Assembly: GCA_902728285.1 (NCBI GenBank)
Contig: CACVBU010000408.1
Coordinates: forward strand, 193,878 to 257,877
Direction of reading: 5' to 3'
Origin: Clytia hemisphaerica
Taxonomy: Eukaryota; Cnidaria; Hydrozoa; Leptothecata; Clytiidae
Length of the DNA: 64,000 nucleotides
Shown: positions 1 through 12,700 of the stretch, piece by piece
How positions within the stretch are numbered: position 1 is the first letter of the stretch
Layout: each line of letters opens with the position of its first letter
Translations under genes and position numbers: made by a program
The notes under the pieces: model-generated
Databases searched by the model: none
The model's input: the letters and a program-made list of their open reading frames with translations, nothing else
What the model was told of the DNA's origin: nothing

Positions 1-1568
1 AATTCATGCAGCTTGATAACTTAATAAAATTTAAGGAAAAGCTGGAAAAGCCTCTCAAAAATATATTTAAAAAGTTTATGGTACCATTATCTTACTGATT
101 TTTACATCTCCTGTTTGTTTGTTTTTTCTCCTAGTTTCTTTCTTATAACGATATATGTCATGATTACTATACACTAAATAGACCTTTTCTAATAATGTCG
201 CAGACATCTTAGATTGTAGGCAAAATATATGGACATACGCAGTGAATAAATCCACAAGGTAACCAATCAGAAATAGCTTGTTTTTTTTCATTGGCTGCTA
301 TATTTCAACATTTCTCTGTTGCTACTTTGCCTAATAAACAATAGTCAAGAGGATACTGCGTATAAAATTTATCAAAAAGTTATGCGCCATCTTAAGTTGG
401 GTGAAGTAGAAACTCACTTATCCTAGTTAAGGCCCGGGGTCCACTAGCGTACGCTGTGTGTGACTGCACTTCTCAAGCAAAATCTTCTATGTTGTTGGTC
501 AAAAGAAAAGTAAAGGAATGCCATTGTGGTTCATTCAGACGTACAGTCGAGAAAAGTTAAAATGCGCCTAAATTTCTTTTCAAGTGCATAGTCCTTTTTC
601 ATGATGCAATCTTTTCTCCAAGCTGATCGCAGCGCAGACAATGAAGAGACGCGCCTTCAGGAAGCTAGACTTTTTGAGTTTATAGCTAGCGATATACTTT
701 CCCTTTATGGTGTTTCTGTATGACTGACTGTGTACCTAGTCTAACCACCGTTAAATGCCTTAACGTGCGCATGTAAAGTTTAACGAGTAAACAAACTTTT
801 TTCAGGTTTTTGAAAAAGATTTACCACACTGAAAAGACGTAAAAACACTCTAAGTGAGGTAAATTATTTTGAAGACCAAAAGAAAAAATCAACCACGTTT
901 GGATTCAACTTTACATATGCGTACATTCATCTTTTTTGTACTTTGCCGGTTGTTTTACTAAGTTAAGAAGGACTTTCTCGAGTTACGACCATATGATGGT
1001 ATTTAAAGCTCAAGAAGCCCTATAAACAATAAAGGAAGTTATCAATAAAAATAAATTAGAGTTTGAACAAAAATATCAAATGTACATTTGAAAACTTAAG
1101 CAAATTTCTTTAAAGATTCTGGAAAAATAATTGAAATCATTGCTGAAGTGAACTTCTGACTAAATTACAGTAGTTAGTATTCAGTTTTAAAGACAAGAAA
1201 CTAAATTTGACATACAAAACACTTTTTCTAGTCAATGAATCAGCTCATCATCATCATAACCAGTCTGCCATTTTGTTTGTTTTGATTTGCACAAGTAATA
1301 TTGTAATTCGTGTTATATCATACACTGTTTTGATTTGCATTTATAACACTCGCTTCAGCTTTTCAAACCTAAATCAAAACTAAAATTGTAATATGTAATA
1401 ATGATAATACCATATAACGTAATATGAAAACCGAGCATTTACGGAAGACACTAACTACGGGGATGCTTGGGCGACAAAACAAACAACAAAATTTCGAGAT
1501 TCCAGTCTAATATCTATGCGTGAAACTATGAGTGCCTCCTCGTCGCTACGCTCCTGCGGGGGCAATTA
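1..1568. other. No gene seen
   Basis: AT-rich DNA with scattered stops in all frames on both strands. I see no repeat or gene remnant. Confidence 0.5.
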
Positions 1569-1764
1569 TTAGGTTCCAAATAAACGGGGGGCCTAATTGC
1601 CTGGGGGTTGGAAATTGTACTTCTGAAAACCCAAAATTAAGGTAAATATAGGCTAAAATAAGGCTATTTAGAGCAAAATAAGGGACCTTCTCTTTGACGA
1701 AGAGAGAATATTTACGAAAAATTAACAAGCGGGGGGGGGGGGGTGCGTTTATTTGGAACCTAAG
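1569..1764. mobile_element. Small TIR element, TTAGGTTCCAAATAAACG ends
   Basis: ttaggttccaaataaacg and exact inverse cgtttatttggaacctaa; includes a 13-base G run. Confidence 0.72.
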
Positions 1765-2244
1765 AGTACAATGAATTCTTTCTTTTCCAGTCTACGCTCA
1801 CAATTTAGACCTCAAAAAAATTTAGTTTGACCATACTCATAGCCCGTTCCACTGCTTCTATGAGTAGAATCTATTGCTATCTAAAGTCTTTTTATTTTAT
1901 GAGAGCTATGCCGAGCCTGGAATTACTATCAATTTAATGCAATTTAGGGGTCATCGTAGTAAAAATTGGGTATAGTGCTTAAAAGACCCTAATTTCACCC
2001 TATAGGAACAGGATAAGAACAATTTGAGGCTCAAAGTTTCAAAAAATAAGCCAAGCTGCATAAAAAAATCTACTGGTGCTTATAAAAAGTGTGTAGTTAT
2101 TTTTGCTTAGAGTTGCTTAGTATTCAGATAGACTTTTTGTAATTTCTCAGTAGGGGGCACCAATTCGTTGATCATAGTTGGAATTAGTGTAATTAATTTG
2201 CTTTATTTTGAATCGACTACTAATCTTGCATTAACAAGGTCATA

Positions 2245-2494
2245 CACGTATTTTTCATATAAGAACCAACTGTATCAGAACATGAGGCTTCGATGGCCAC
2301 AAAGTTAAGAACAAGTTAAGAACACTTAAAGGCTTTGTGGTCTCAAAACACCCTTTTTCTTAGGAAAATGATCAAAAATATTTACAAAATGGTCAAAATA
2401 AGAACATGCTGAAAACATTTTTAGGCTTAAATCTGAAAAAGTTAAGAACTTCCGAAAAGCTTCAAAAATTTTGGATGTTCTTATAAAAAAACAT
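2245..2494. mobile_element. Same MITE family, copy A
   Basis: tacacgtatttttcatataa at left, gttcttataaaaaaacat at right; interior words gttaagaac and aggctt occur in both orientations as in the other copies. Confidence 0.7.
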
Positions 2495-2792
2495 CTTTGC
2501 TTGAGATGAAAATAACATCGATTAGGGTTTGTGTTTTTGTGATTATTTGTTTGATGTTAACTTACTTAAGTGGTTGTTGTCTTAGTATGATTTTTCTTCA
2601 CCATGTTTGTGGTGGTTCTGATTGCCTTTGTCTGGTGTTTGTTGCCCTTCGAAATAATTTTTTAAGCTTTGAAATACCTCCCCGGCTGCAAATTTTTGAA
2701 ATTTCAGGCTTCATTTTCGTGAGAAAGATTTTTTGGTCGAGTAACCACTTGCTTTAACTGCACTGCTATAATCTTTCAATCTGTGTGTTAAT

Positions 2793-2928
2793 TATATGCA
2801 CCATTGCAATGTCTTCTACGGACCCAACAGCTGATTGGTTGAAAGTGACGTATGGACTGATTTTACGTCACTTATACAACCAATCATTGAATCCGTGATT
2901 TCAGAAGACATTACAATGGTGCATATCA
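2793..2928. mobile_element. Small foldback just upstream of the class A GPCR
   Basis: atatgcaccattgcaatgtc at 2795 and inverse gacattacaatggtgcatat ending 2926. It may lie in the GPCR promoter region. A diverged relative is at about 11055-11150. Confidence 0.7.
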
Positions 2929-2985
2929 TGAATTAGAGAAATCTCTAATTTGTTTCTTGCGAAAATTGATCCGATTAATTGACTA

Positions 2986-4134
2986 ATGTGTATATTTTTA
3001 GTTTTAGATTTGGAAGCACAAATGGAGCAAAACAGTAACTATTCCACCACCACCACCACTATCTTGCCATTACAGACGACAAAAGAAGAACCAGACCCGC
3101 TTCAAATGGCCAAAGATTTTGAACAGCATTTTAATTGTAAAGTGTTCCCTATCATTTTTGGAATAGGATGTTTTTGGAATCTCTTGATCATTGCATACTT
3201 CGTGAAAATCAATCGTGGGAAAGGTTTAAGGAATATGAGTTCATATCATTTTTTGATCATCATTTTAGCATTTGTTGATTTATTGGTAACCATGGGTATC
3301 ACTGTTCGCTTTTGTTTCCATCCAATAGAAATTCTCGGTGAAGAAGCAGGACTGGTGGCTTGCATTTTAGTGCATACATTTTCAGCTGAAGTCGGCCCTA
3401 TGATATCATGTTGGGTTCTTATTCTAATTTCATATGGTCGATATCGATCTATTGTGTATCCTTTGAAAGCGAGAATGACGAAACGAAAAAGCTGTTTGCT
3501 CAGTATAATTATTTTTATGGTCATTTGTTCCATTAACATTTATACTTTAATGAAAACGAAGATAATTCATGAACCCGGTGACCGCTCAAAGTGTGATTTT
3601 GGTGTCAGTGGTGTCTACATGGCGGTACAGTTAATTGTCAATTTCATTATCGATAGTCTCATCCCTTTAATAGTCATGGCGTATTTTTATTTCAAAATGA
3701 AGAAGAATATGAAAAAAGAGGTGACAACTAATAAAACGCGACATAATGAAAGAGCAAGTACATTTTCTTTGAGTGACCAAAGCCAACGGAGGAATCGAAG
3801 AGCATTGAAAACAATAAAAGGACTTCTCATTTTGTTCATCATTACAGTTTTTTGTATGCGAATTCTTTTCATGATCAACTTGCTGGCGATCCAACCAATA
3901 GCAACAGGGCATGAGAACATTACCGTCGTTACATATTCTACCATTGCATTTCCGGTTATTCTTACACTTTTCTATTCAAATAACATTTTAAACATTTTTG
4001 TTTACGCTAAAATGATTCCTGATTTCAGGAAATTTGTGTTGACAGTTCTTACGTTGGGAATGTGTGGACGAAAAAAGATGACTTCTAAACAAACTTTATC
4101 GGCTTATACCGTTTCTAAAAATTCAGTAATGTAA
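2986..4134 (+). CDS. Class A (rhodopsin-like) GPCR, intronless
   Basis: 382 codons. Seven hydrophobic segments lie near residues 54-74, 88-108, 123-149, 170-190, 211-235, 277-300 and 316-341. Class A marks: CFWNLLI in TM1 (N1.50), LAFVDLL in TM2 (D2.50), Cys126 before TM3 and Cys203 before TM5, ISYGRYRSI at the end of TM3 (DRY replaced by GRY), and NIFVY in TM7 (NPxxY without proline). The TM6 CWxP motif is absent. The N-terminus has a possible N-glycosylation site (NYS) and a Thr run. ATG at 3022 (MEQNSNYST) is an alternative start. Ligand unknown; an orphan peptide-type or lineage-specific receptor is likely. It lies 1.9 kb past the 3' end of the TBC1D30-like gene. Confidence 0.9.
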   Translation: MCIFLVLDLEAQMEQNSNYSTTTTTILPLQTTKEEPDPLQMAKDFEQHFNCKVFPIIFGIGCFWNLLIIAYFVKINRGKGLRNMSSYHFLIIILAFVDLLVTMGITVRFCFHPIEILGEEAGLVACILVHTFSAEVGPMISCWVLILISYGRYRSIVYPLKARMTKRKSCLLSIIIFMVICSINIYTLMKTKIIHEPGDRSKCDFGVSGVYMAVQLIVNFIIDSLIPLIVMAYFYFKMKKNMKKEVTTNKTRHNERASTFSLSDQSQRRNRRALKTIKGLLILFIITVFCMRILFMINLLAIQPIATGHENITVVTYSTIAFPVILTLFYSNNILNIFVYAKMIPDFRKFVLTVLTLGMCGRKKMTSKQTLSAYTVSKNSVM

Positions 4135-4185
4135 GCAGGAGCAATGGAGTATTGTTAAAGGTTTTATTTTTATATGAGTGTTCCC

Positions 4186-4358
4186 GTTTCCTATAAGACA
4201 CATATTTCATATCAGGAAAGTCGTGTCTGTCTATTGATATATTGTGCTGATATAAGCAAAAAATGTTTTTTTTCCTCTTTCTGACCAGTCTTGCTCCACA
4301 TCTGTGTCAATCCAATGTGAAAAAGTTTGTGAATTATAATTGATGAGTAAGCAAACGA
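4186..4358 (+). repeat. Dispersed repeat 3' of the class A GPCR
   Basis: cccgtttcctataagacac to gatgagtaagcaaacgata; resumes after the MITE as ccactcttatttaaaaac (4627-4670). About 75 percent like 30988-31150; the end part also recurs at 31757-31810. Confidence 0.65.
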
Positions 4359-4360
4359 TA

Positions 4361-4624
4361 CACGCTTTTTTTTTAAATAAGAATGGTGTTTTCTCATTTC
4401 ATCATGGATATTCTTAACTTTTTGGCGAAAATCATCCAAAAATATTCTTCCGGTATTCTTGGGTTAAGATCGAAATTGGCGATCTACAGGTTAAAATGCA
4501 TTAAAAATGGCTATCTTAGGTTCAGTTGCTAAATTCCATGATGGTGATATTCTTACCATATTCTTAACCTTTTGGCCATTTTCATGAACATTCTTATAAG
4601 GTGTATTCTTATAAAAAAAGCGTG
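4361..4624. mobile_element. CACG-TTTTTTATAAGAA MITE with TA target, copy B
   Basis: Left cacgcttttttttt aaataagaatgg, right attcttataaaaaaagcgtg, TA on both sides. The uninterrupted target is present at about 31757-31800 (gcaaacgatatcactctt), which proves the insertion and the TA target. Confidence 0.85.
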
Positions 4625-5089
4625 TACCACTCTTATTTAAAAACAAAACCTTTAATTAAACATTAGTCTGGAAAAAGCATAATTTTTGAAAATAGAATAA
4701 CTTGTAAAAATTTATCCAAGTTTTTGAAAGAAATGTTTTGGAGTCAATATTTTCTGTCTCAGCCAACTTTGAAGTTTGGAAGCTTTGGAAATTTCAATCA
4801 TATTTTAGAACAAGAATATCACTGTAGGTGTAAATGTTTGTAGAAACATCTCTGAAATTCGAATTTGAACTTTATCTTATATGAATAAAAATAAATAAAT
4901 TTGTTTCTCTACAACTCTCAAAAATCCCTGGAAGACATTCGACAAAAAAAACTACAACTTCTAAAAAATAAATAAATAGCCCCTCATCTCAAGCCAAAAA
5001 CAACATATACAGAAAAATTACAATCCAAAAAATCGAATTTCACTATCATTAGAATAATTTAAAACAACACTGAAAATTAAATCAAACTT

Positions 5090-5303
5090 AAAGCCGGTCT
5101 ACACTTTCGCGCGACATGAGCGAAAGCTTTTTGACGTTTTTGTCAGGTCGGTTAAAAATTGAACCAATTCTATTGGTCGAAATTGACGTAACAGAACTTT
5201 TTTTTTGTTCACGCGAAACTTTTTTATGACGAAATCTTTCTTCAGGAAAAAAAGGTTTAAAAAAACTGTCACCCATTTTGCGCGAAAGTGGAGACCGGCC
5301 TTT
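5090..5303. mobile_element. TIR element, AAAGCCGGTCTACACTTTCGCG ends
   Basis: aaagccggtctacactttcg (5091) and inverse cgaaagtggagaccggcctt (5303), 214 bp. Confidence 0.7.
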
Positions 5304-5630
5304 ATAATCATTTTCCCGAAATACACCTGTCTCTCACGATTTTCGTACAATGAAAGCCTTGGTTCAATATTAGGATTCGATAATGTCAAATATCAGAAGC
5401 TATTAACTCCATATGCTCAAAAATGACGACAAATAACGTCATTCGGCCCTAGCAGGTATATCGAATCAAACAATAACAATGAGAATTTTAAAATCAACAA
5501 TCTCAGCCAGACTGGTTTCGATATTTTAGTCAAGGCTTATAGCATTGTGTTCAAAAGCCCTACCCTTGTAAAATTGAACGGAGTTAAATCGCTAAATATG
5601 TAAGGGAAGCCATCATTAAGTAAGAATATA

Positions 5631-5887
5631 CAACACCCCTGTCTCGCAGCCCCGGTGGAACTTTTTCCTCAGTGGGGATAAAAATTCTTATCGAAATCTT
5701 AATGGGGATAGAAATTTTATTGTTCCGAGGTTAAAAAATCCAGTGGGGATGGTTTTGGAATGCAATTTTTAAACATTGGATCTCGAATGGGGATGAAATC
5801 AAATTCAAATTCCTAGTGGGGCCGAAATTTTTGCCAAATTTTCCAGTGGGGCTGGGGTCCCGGCGGGTCTGTGACACAGGGGTGTTA
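5631..5887. mobile_element. TIR element, ACACCCCTGTCTCGCAG ends
   Basis: aacacccctgtctcgcagcc at left; inverse gggtctgtgacacaggggtg at right. Interior cagtggggat words recur five to six times. Confidence 0.7.
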
Positions 5888-6069
5888 GACAGCTCAAAAG
5901 CGACTTTAAATTTTCATGGATGTAATTTAAGTGAATTGCAAACTTGTAAAAATGGATTAAAACACAAATACACCCTTCCCACCCTTCACTGTGCACCCTC
6001 CCCTCATAAAAATAGAATTTGTATAAAATACTAACCGCCGTCCCTGTACATTCCACCTGTTAATCATTA

Positions 6070-6794
6070 TTACGTTTTGCTGCTAAAATTTGATCTTTTC
6101 CCGATATTCCGTTTCGGGAAAGGTTTGAAATTAGTCGGATACAAAGCCGATTTGTCCACTTTATACAAAGGTGAAACAGAGTTAAGCTCACTTGAAAGAT
6201 TCGAGTCTTTTTTAGTGGGAGCTGACAGCTGATTGGTTGGTGCAGACCGAATCTTATTGGTCGGTGCTGTCTTTTTCATGATGTGCGCATGCGCGTCTGG
6301 GTCGTTGATTGCGTCACTCTCGTCCCCATTCCCTTGAACTTCTAACATGACGTAAGGGTTGGTGATAGAGAAACTGTCCTGTTTTTTTAAAGAAGTTTTT
6401 GTTTCACCCTCACCTTTGGAACTGGTCGACTCGTGAACTACTTTCGGTGATTCTTTGATTGGACGGGGAGGTGCGGGTGGTCCACCCTTCCCAAGCGTTT
6501 TGAGGGCGGGAAAATTACTCGGCTTTCGATATCGAGCTCTAGGCGGAGCGACCACGTTATTAACATCAACGAATAAATGATTGATGGCGGAGGGCGGGTT
6601 TTTCACTTTATAAGATTCATCTTTAAAGTCATCGGCGTTGAAAACAAGCATTGCTTTTTGTTGTAACCGCCTCATACGCCCGTACTGATTACGTAATTTA
6701 TTGACGTCAAGTTTTTCAGTCTCTCTCATCAACTCTTTGGCTCTCATTTGTTCTTTGTAAGCGTTTCTCGCTTCTTGGTCTGTGATGTAGGCAC
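6070..6794 (-). CDS. TBC1D30: TBC1D30-like exon 11 (C-terminus, stop)
   Basis: 725 nt from acceptor ctttcag to TAA at 6072-6070. NAYKEQMRAKELMRETEKLD is a charged helix like that of the family, followed by LRNQYGRMRRLQQKA and INHLFVDV. The rest is Pro/Ser/Lys-rich with a proline patch (PPAPPRP). Confidence 0.9.
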
Positions 6795-9700
6795 CTGAAA
6801 GAATGGATCAACAGATATTATTCTAACCGGTACCGGGTGTCTTTTTTTTGAAAAGTAATGTTTTAGCATTTAGCCTACATATAACTTTCGATCTAGGTGA
6901 CCAAATTTGACAAACTACCCCTCAAAATTTAAGTTCATCACCCTTCCTCTTTCCAATGCAAAAAGATTGATTCTATAACAGTTTATAGAACTCGAGAAAA
7001 TTCAATTCAAAGAGGGGAAATTTTTTCTAGGACACCCGGTAGGATATTCTCAACGGTTACGAAACGTAAAAACAAAGTCCGTGTACAATAATCAAATATG
7101 ACGTCGCATTGACTTTGAAACGACCAGAGTGTGCTAACCTGATTAGCGTTCACAAATCAAATGACTGGAGTCGTTTATAATCCGTGTTATACCGTAATAT
7201 GAGTGTTATACGATAATACAGTAATATGGGTGCTATATGAAAATACAGTAATATGGGTGCTATATGATAATACAGTAATATGGGTGCTATATGATAAGAC
7301 GATAATTATTATAAGATAATATTAGTTCATATAAACTGTAACAATGTCATTCATTAACAGACCTTTTCATAAATTAGGTTACAAACATCACTCACCTCGT
7401 TTTGAAACTATTGTCATGGTGATTAATTCACAGCGGATTTTATCAAAACTATACCTTCTATTCATAAAAAAATCATTTTATGTCTCAAGAGACATAATTA
7501 CCATGGTAATTGTTTGAATACGAGGCAAGGGATGTTCGTGACGCAATTTATGAAAAGGTCAATGTCATTCTACCAAAGCAAAACTCCATGAGGCAAGGGG
7601 GTTGATTTTCCTAGGTTAAAATCCTGGTGGGTTAAACTATCAGGGGTAACTTTTATGTCTAGAAACAAAACAACAAGAGCATAACATACCTGGTGTGACT
7701 TTTGTAATATCGTTTTTAGAAGCTACATCTTGACGTGACCTCCTTTGCTTAGATGATACGTGTTGTGCGGACGATTTGGCGTTCTTTGAAGAAGAGTTTG
7801 ATTGTGCTGAATGCAAGTTCGAGTTTGTGTTTTTGTTGTGTTTATTAGGTGATGATAACATGAGGTGTGGCGTGTCCGATGAACCGGCAACGAAACCAAG
7901 ACAACCTACCATGACGTCATCGTCGTTGACGTCATCATATTCTTCTTCATCGCTCGCTGTGAATAGAAACAAAGAGAGAGGTGTAAAATAAGAATGTTTG
8001 TTTACTCATTCCCATAATTTTCCCTCAGCCTGGACATTGGGCTTTTCCAGAAAAAAACCGTATACCTCCTGTTGAGGAGGGCCATCCCTATGTGGCTGGA
8101 AATGATGTAACCCCCTGGAATTCCAGGCAATTTCACGTTTAAAACCCTCTGGAATTCTGAACTTTAGTATGATTGAAAAAGCTACCTCCATGGAATTCCA
8201 CTTATTTTTGACAGATTTTTGTATCTCACTATGGAATTCCGCCACATATTAAACCTTAATCCCTTGGAACAACAAAAATGGACCTCCTCAACAGGGGGTA
8301 TACAGTTTTTTCTGGAAAAGCCCATCCGTCGAATTGATCTGGACAGGTTCAACTTAACTTAAACACGACTATCGTACATCATACATACTCTTGTTAACAA
8401 AATCCTAAGCATATTGTGGTCCAACTTGACTTTAATTCACACCAATAATCTATAATTCTATAATCTTCAATAAAATTGATGAAGTGATGAATGCTTTGTG
8501 ATGATAATCTCACCAAAATATTTCCATTTATTTCTCATTTTGTTTTCTATATTAAGAAAATAGACCCAGTAGGGAACACTAAAACGGCTGGTGAAATTAT
8601 TTTTAAGCAACCATAATACGTTTTCTTTTATTAGAACGTCCAAACGTTTTGAAGACAAAATGTGCTTAACTTTTGGGTTTTAATATTAAAAATGTTCTTA
8701 AGTTGTTCTTATTTTCAGTATTCTTAGTAGAATTTCCTAGGAAATTTCACGTTTTAGAGTTTTAAATGTTTTCTAAATGTTGAGTATTACTCATCTTTTC
8801 CGCCTCGTATATACTTTGCTCCTATAAAAAACCATGTAATCTTTCTCTTCCTTCAAAAGGTCTATTCAAAAAAAGGTCTGAGTAGATTTGGTCATGTGAG
8901 GGTTTGGGTGTGACTTTATATTACCCAAAAAAGGGCGAAATATAACTTTTTGAAGTCGAGACTTTCCGTGTAAATATTGCCAGGGAATTAGCCACGAGGT
9001 TCCAAATCTGGAAGGCCAAGGAATTAACTTGTCACCATAAGGTTATACTTCTTCAAAAAACTAAGTGAAAGGTACTCAGCAAAGGCTTTTTAAGTGGATT
9101 GACAGCAGGGAGCTTATATAAGGAAAAATAAGAAAATAAAGAAAAGGAAAAACAGGAAAAGATGACAAAATGAACTTTGATTGTCAAGTAAAAGAAGCTA
9201 GCCTCCGAAAGCACAGTTGGTTAGTTGGTTGCTATCTATAAGATGAATATCGCAAATCGTTTTCATTATATATCATTTGTAATCATTTGTAATCATTAAA
9301 CTGGCGATCATTCGAAAAATTGCAAATATCATTTGTTCCCATATGTTAAGTTTAGTAAAGTTTCAATTCAAACAACCTTTAATAAAATGGAAAAATCTTA
9401 GAAAATCTCTACTACTACAATCAGCTACAATAAGAAAAAACATCAAAATAACGCCTAAAATAGTAAACGAAGTCCAACTGCAGTAGTAGACAAACAGACA
9501 GACAGACAGAAAGACAGACAAAAAAAAACGCAAAACCTTCTAGAGGTATAAAAAAGACCGTACATATCATTTCTTCTTACCGAGTCTGTTGAACATATAA
9601 AAGGGGTAAGTGGAGAATGTAAGCTCCCTTAAGGATTGTTGAATATAAATGTTGTACATCATTCTTCTCGACGGTTATGTTTCAAGAATAATTCAATGAG

Positions 9701-12700
9701 ATGGGTGCTAAGACTTTTAATGATAATCCCCAAAGCAATGGATAGATTCGATGCATCAATATATTAATCGTTGTATAATAATCGTAATGCTAATCATAAC
9801 ATCGTCTAAGACTTCAAAAATGTTTATTAGAACCCAGTCTCCTTGCACTTACTCTTGTCTCCCGAATAGACGTCCCCCCGCTAATTGTTAAGAGACAAAA
9901 AAATCCATCCCCCCGCTCTTATTAAGACCCCCCCCCCCGCTAATTAAATTCGAATAATTCAATATTTTATTACAGTGTAGATAGACCTTAAGGACATGTT
10001 TTTTTTTGACTGTACCAAAATCAGGTTTTCGAAAATCGTGAAAATCACTTTATTTTAATTATTTCGTCATTCGCATGATGAATTTTCCCAAAATTTTGAT
10101 ATGTATTGAAATTTGGGAAGGGCTTTAAAATGAGCTATTTGAAATTTCAAAATTCGGAGTATTTCAGGATTAATTAATCATGGAGTGTTTTGGATCATAT
10201 CTCACTCCATGACTCATTGTTCGGTCCTGAGGAGGTTTCTATGCATGCATGAGGTAGCCTAAAATCATAAAATAGCCCGAGGAGTAATTTTTTTAAAGGC
10301 CGGAGTGAGTTAACAATTCCCGTTTTCTTTAGTTCGTTCCTTTCTTATCAACTAAACAAAAATCTCAAATCACCTCCCCGATAGATAGACTTGTCAGGAA
10401 AATATATACGATTAGAATTAGCACCTAGATTTCAAAAATGATCAATTTGATCCCATTTTCCTCCGTTTTTTTCCAAAAAAAAGAGATCGATGTGAAAATT
10501 CAATCCTTTAGCTAAACCCTGATATAAGTTTCGTATATAAATAGGACACGACAAAGGCAAAATATAGAGCCGACTTTATAAATCCGAAATAGACTATGAT
10601 TTTTTTCATCCTGAAATACTCCGGATTCAACAAGCAATATCTTAAGTTCCATAAAAGCTATTAAGATCGGACAAAATGTATCGGACAGAGCTACTAATCT
10701 ATTTTTTTATTTTTGAATAACGATAAGAAAGGGTTCAGCTGTCTCTGTGAGTGCCGATTTGAACCGGGTTGGTTGAAAATCGGCATTTTGGTACAGTCAA
10801 AAAAAAAACATGTCCTTAAACTTGTTCTAAAATTTTCCATTTTGTTAGTATTGGTTCTTATTTTACATGTGTTCATTTGTTAAAGTTTCTTTTTTGTTGT
10901 TGAAATTGATACCAGTTAGAAAAAATTATGTCTTCAAATTAACCCCCCCCCTCTTATTCCATCCCCCCTGCTTATTAGAATTTAGAAAATTTTCCTACCC
11001 CCCTGCTTATTCAGACCCCTCCCCCCCCCGTCTATTCGGGAGACAAGAGTAATATGCATATTGGTGATATGCACATTTTAAACGTCTTCTGACATTACAT
11101 CATAGACGCAACACTTGATTGGTTATTGATTGGATTACAACCAATAAACTATTGGGTCTACACGTTCTCTTTATAAGAACAAACTATGTAAGAACATGAG
11201 GCTTCGATGGTAAAAATGTTAAGAACAAATTAAGAACATTTCAGGCTTAGAACTAAAAAAGTTAAGAACATCATAAGGCTTCAAAACTTTTTGAATGTTC
11301 TCATAAAAAAACTTGTATGATGTAATACCAGAAGACGATGTTTTGGATTCTACACTCTTCTTCTCGATCAAAAAACATCGTCAAAAACTAACAACAGCTT
11401 TGCAAAAGACCTTTCTTTCGCTTTCTACTCTTCTTCACTTCCTCTTACTGATTCTTCCACATGGAGCTACTTCTTCTTTGAACAACAACATGTTTTCTCA
11501 CATCAATTAATATGTACTTAGCAAATATTTAATAATGATGGAAAATTTTGAAGATTTGTAACGTGATCTATTGAACACATTTTTCATGCCATAACTCTAA
11601 CTTTCATTCTTTATGAACGAAATATTAGCCCTCGGAGAATCTTGGGGGGGGGGGCTGACAAAGAGGGATTTTTTTTGATAACTTTTGAAATATCTATCCA
11701 ACTGACTTGAAATTATGCAAGTGTGCACCAAAGTATGAATTGGCATCATTGGTGAAAATTTCGTTTCGGGGTAGAAGGTCAATTTTATGCCACCTGTTAG
11801 TATCGTGTATTTTACGACTGGCTCAAAATTGCCCTAGGATACTGTATCTGGTGATTGGAAAATGCTATTGACTTGAAATTTTGACAAAATTAGGTATTGA
11901 TGATACAAGCTTGCAGCCAAAACATCACCAAAGTCGTACGAATGGTTATGCTGAAAGTAATCATTTTAGGTAAAAACGGACCGGTATGTAAAATACCGAA
12001 CTGCTCACGTGACTAAATTCAAATTTTGCACACTGTCTTAGATGGTCAATATCTACTATCACTGGTGAATATCTCAAGTTAAAAGCTCCAGTAGTTCCTG
12101 AGTTCCGGCAGGGCGTCAACGTGTATCTTACAGACCGGTCAGCAAAGTACCAAATACTCATGGGAACGAATTACGAATTTTTATTTATTTCTCTTTTATT
12201 TGACAAATCAGCCTTCAGGAACAAATTTCAGTCAAATCAAACGAGTCAATCAGTCAATACATGATTTTGGTCAAGTTTATATTCTGGTCTGTAAAATACT
12301 AACTAGACAGGTGGCCGAACCAAAATTATGCAAATCATCTTCAATTATCCATATTTACCTATGGTCAAAATTTCAAGGTCATAGCACTTGTCAATCTTGA
12401 GATTTTAAGAGGGGGCCTCGATATTTGGTAATCGAAGCTCTATGTCCTTTATAACTTTAACTTTATCTTTATTTCCTAATGAGATGAATAATTTTATCCT
12501 TCTAATGCTCGGAAAATTCAAATTTACACAATTAGACACATCTTTAGAAACATTAAGAGGGATGACGCTAATTGGAAAGGTTAGAAGAGAAGGAATACTA
12601 GAAACTTACGAGGTTTGTTCATTTGTCGTTGCAATTTCAGTTTTTCGCGTTTCTTTTCTTCTCTGAACGTCGTAAATGGATGGATATCGTACGTGTATTT

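Noticed and set aside
2497-2757. 86-codon frame with hydrophobic start before the class A receptor
   Set aside because: It opens on TTG, starts in a MITE end, and has no family features.
11313-11510. 65-codon plus-strand frame after MITE D
   Set aside because: Intron DNA, starts at the MITE end, Leu/Ser/Phe-rich low complexity.
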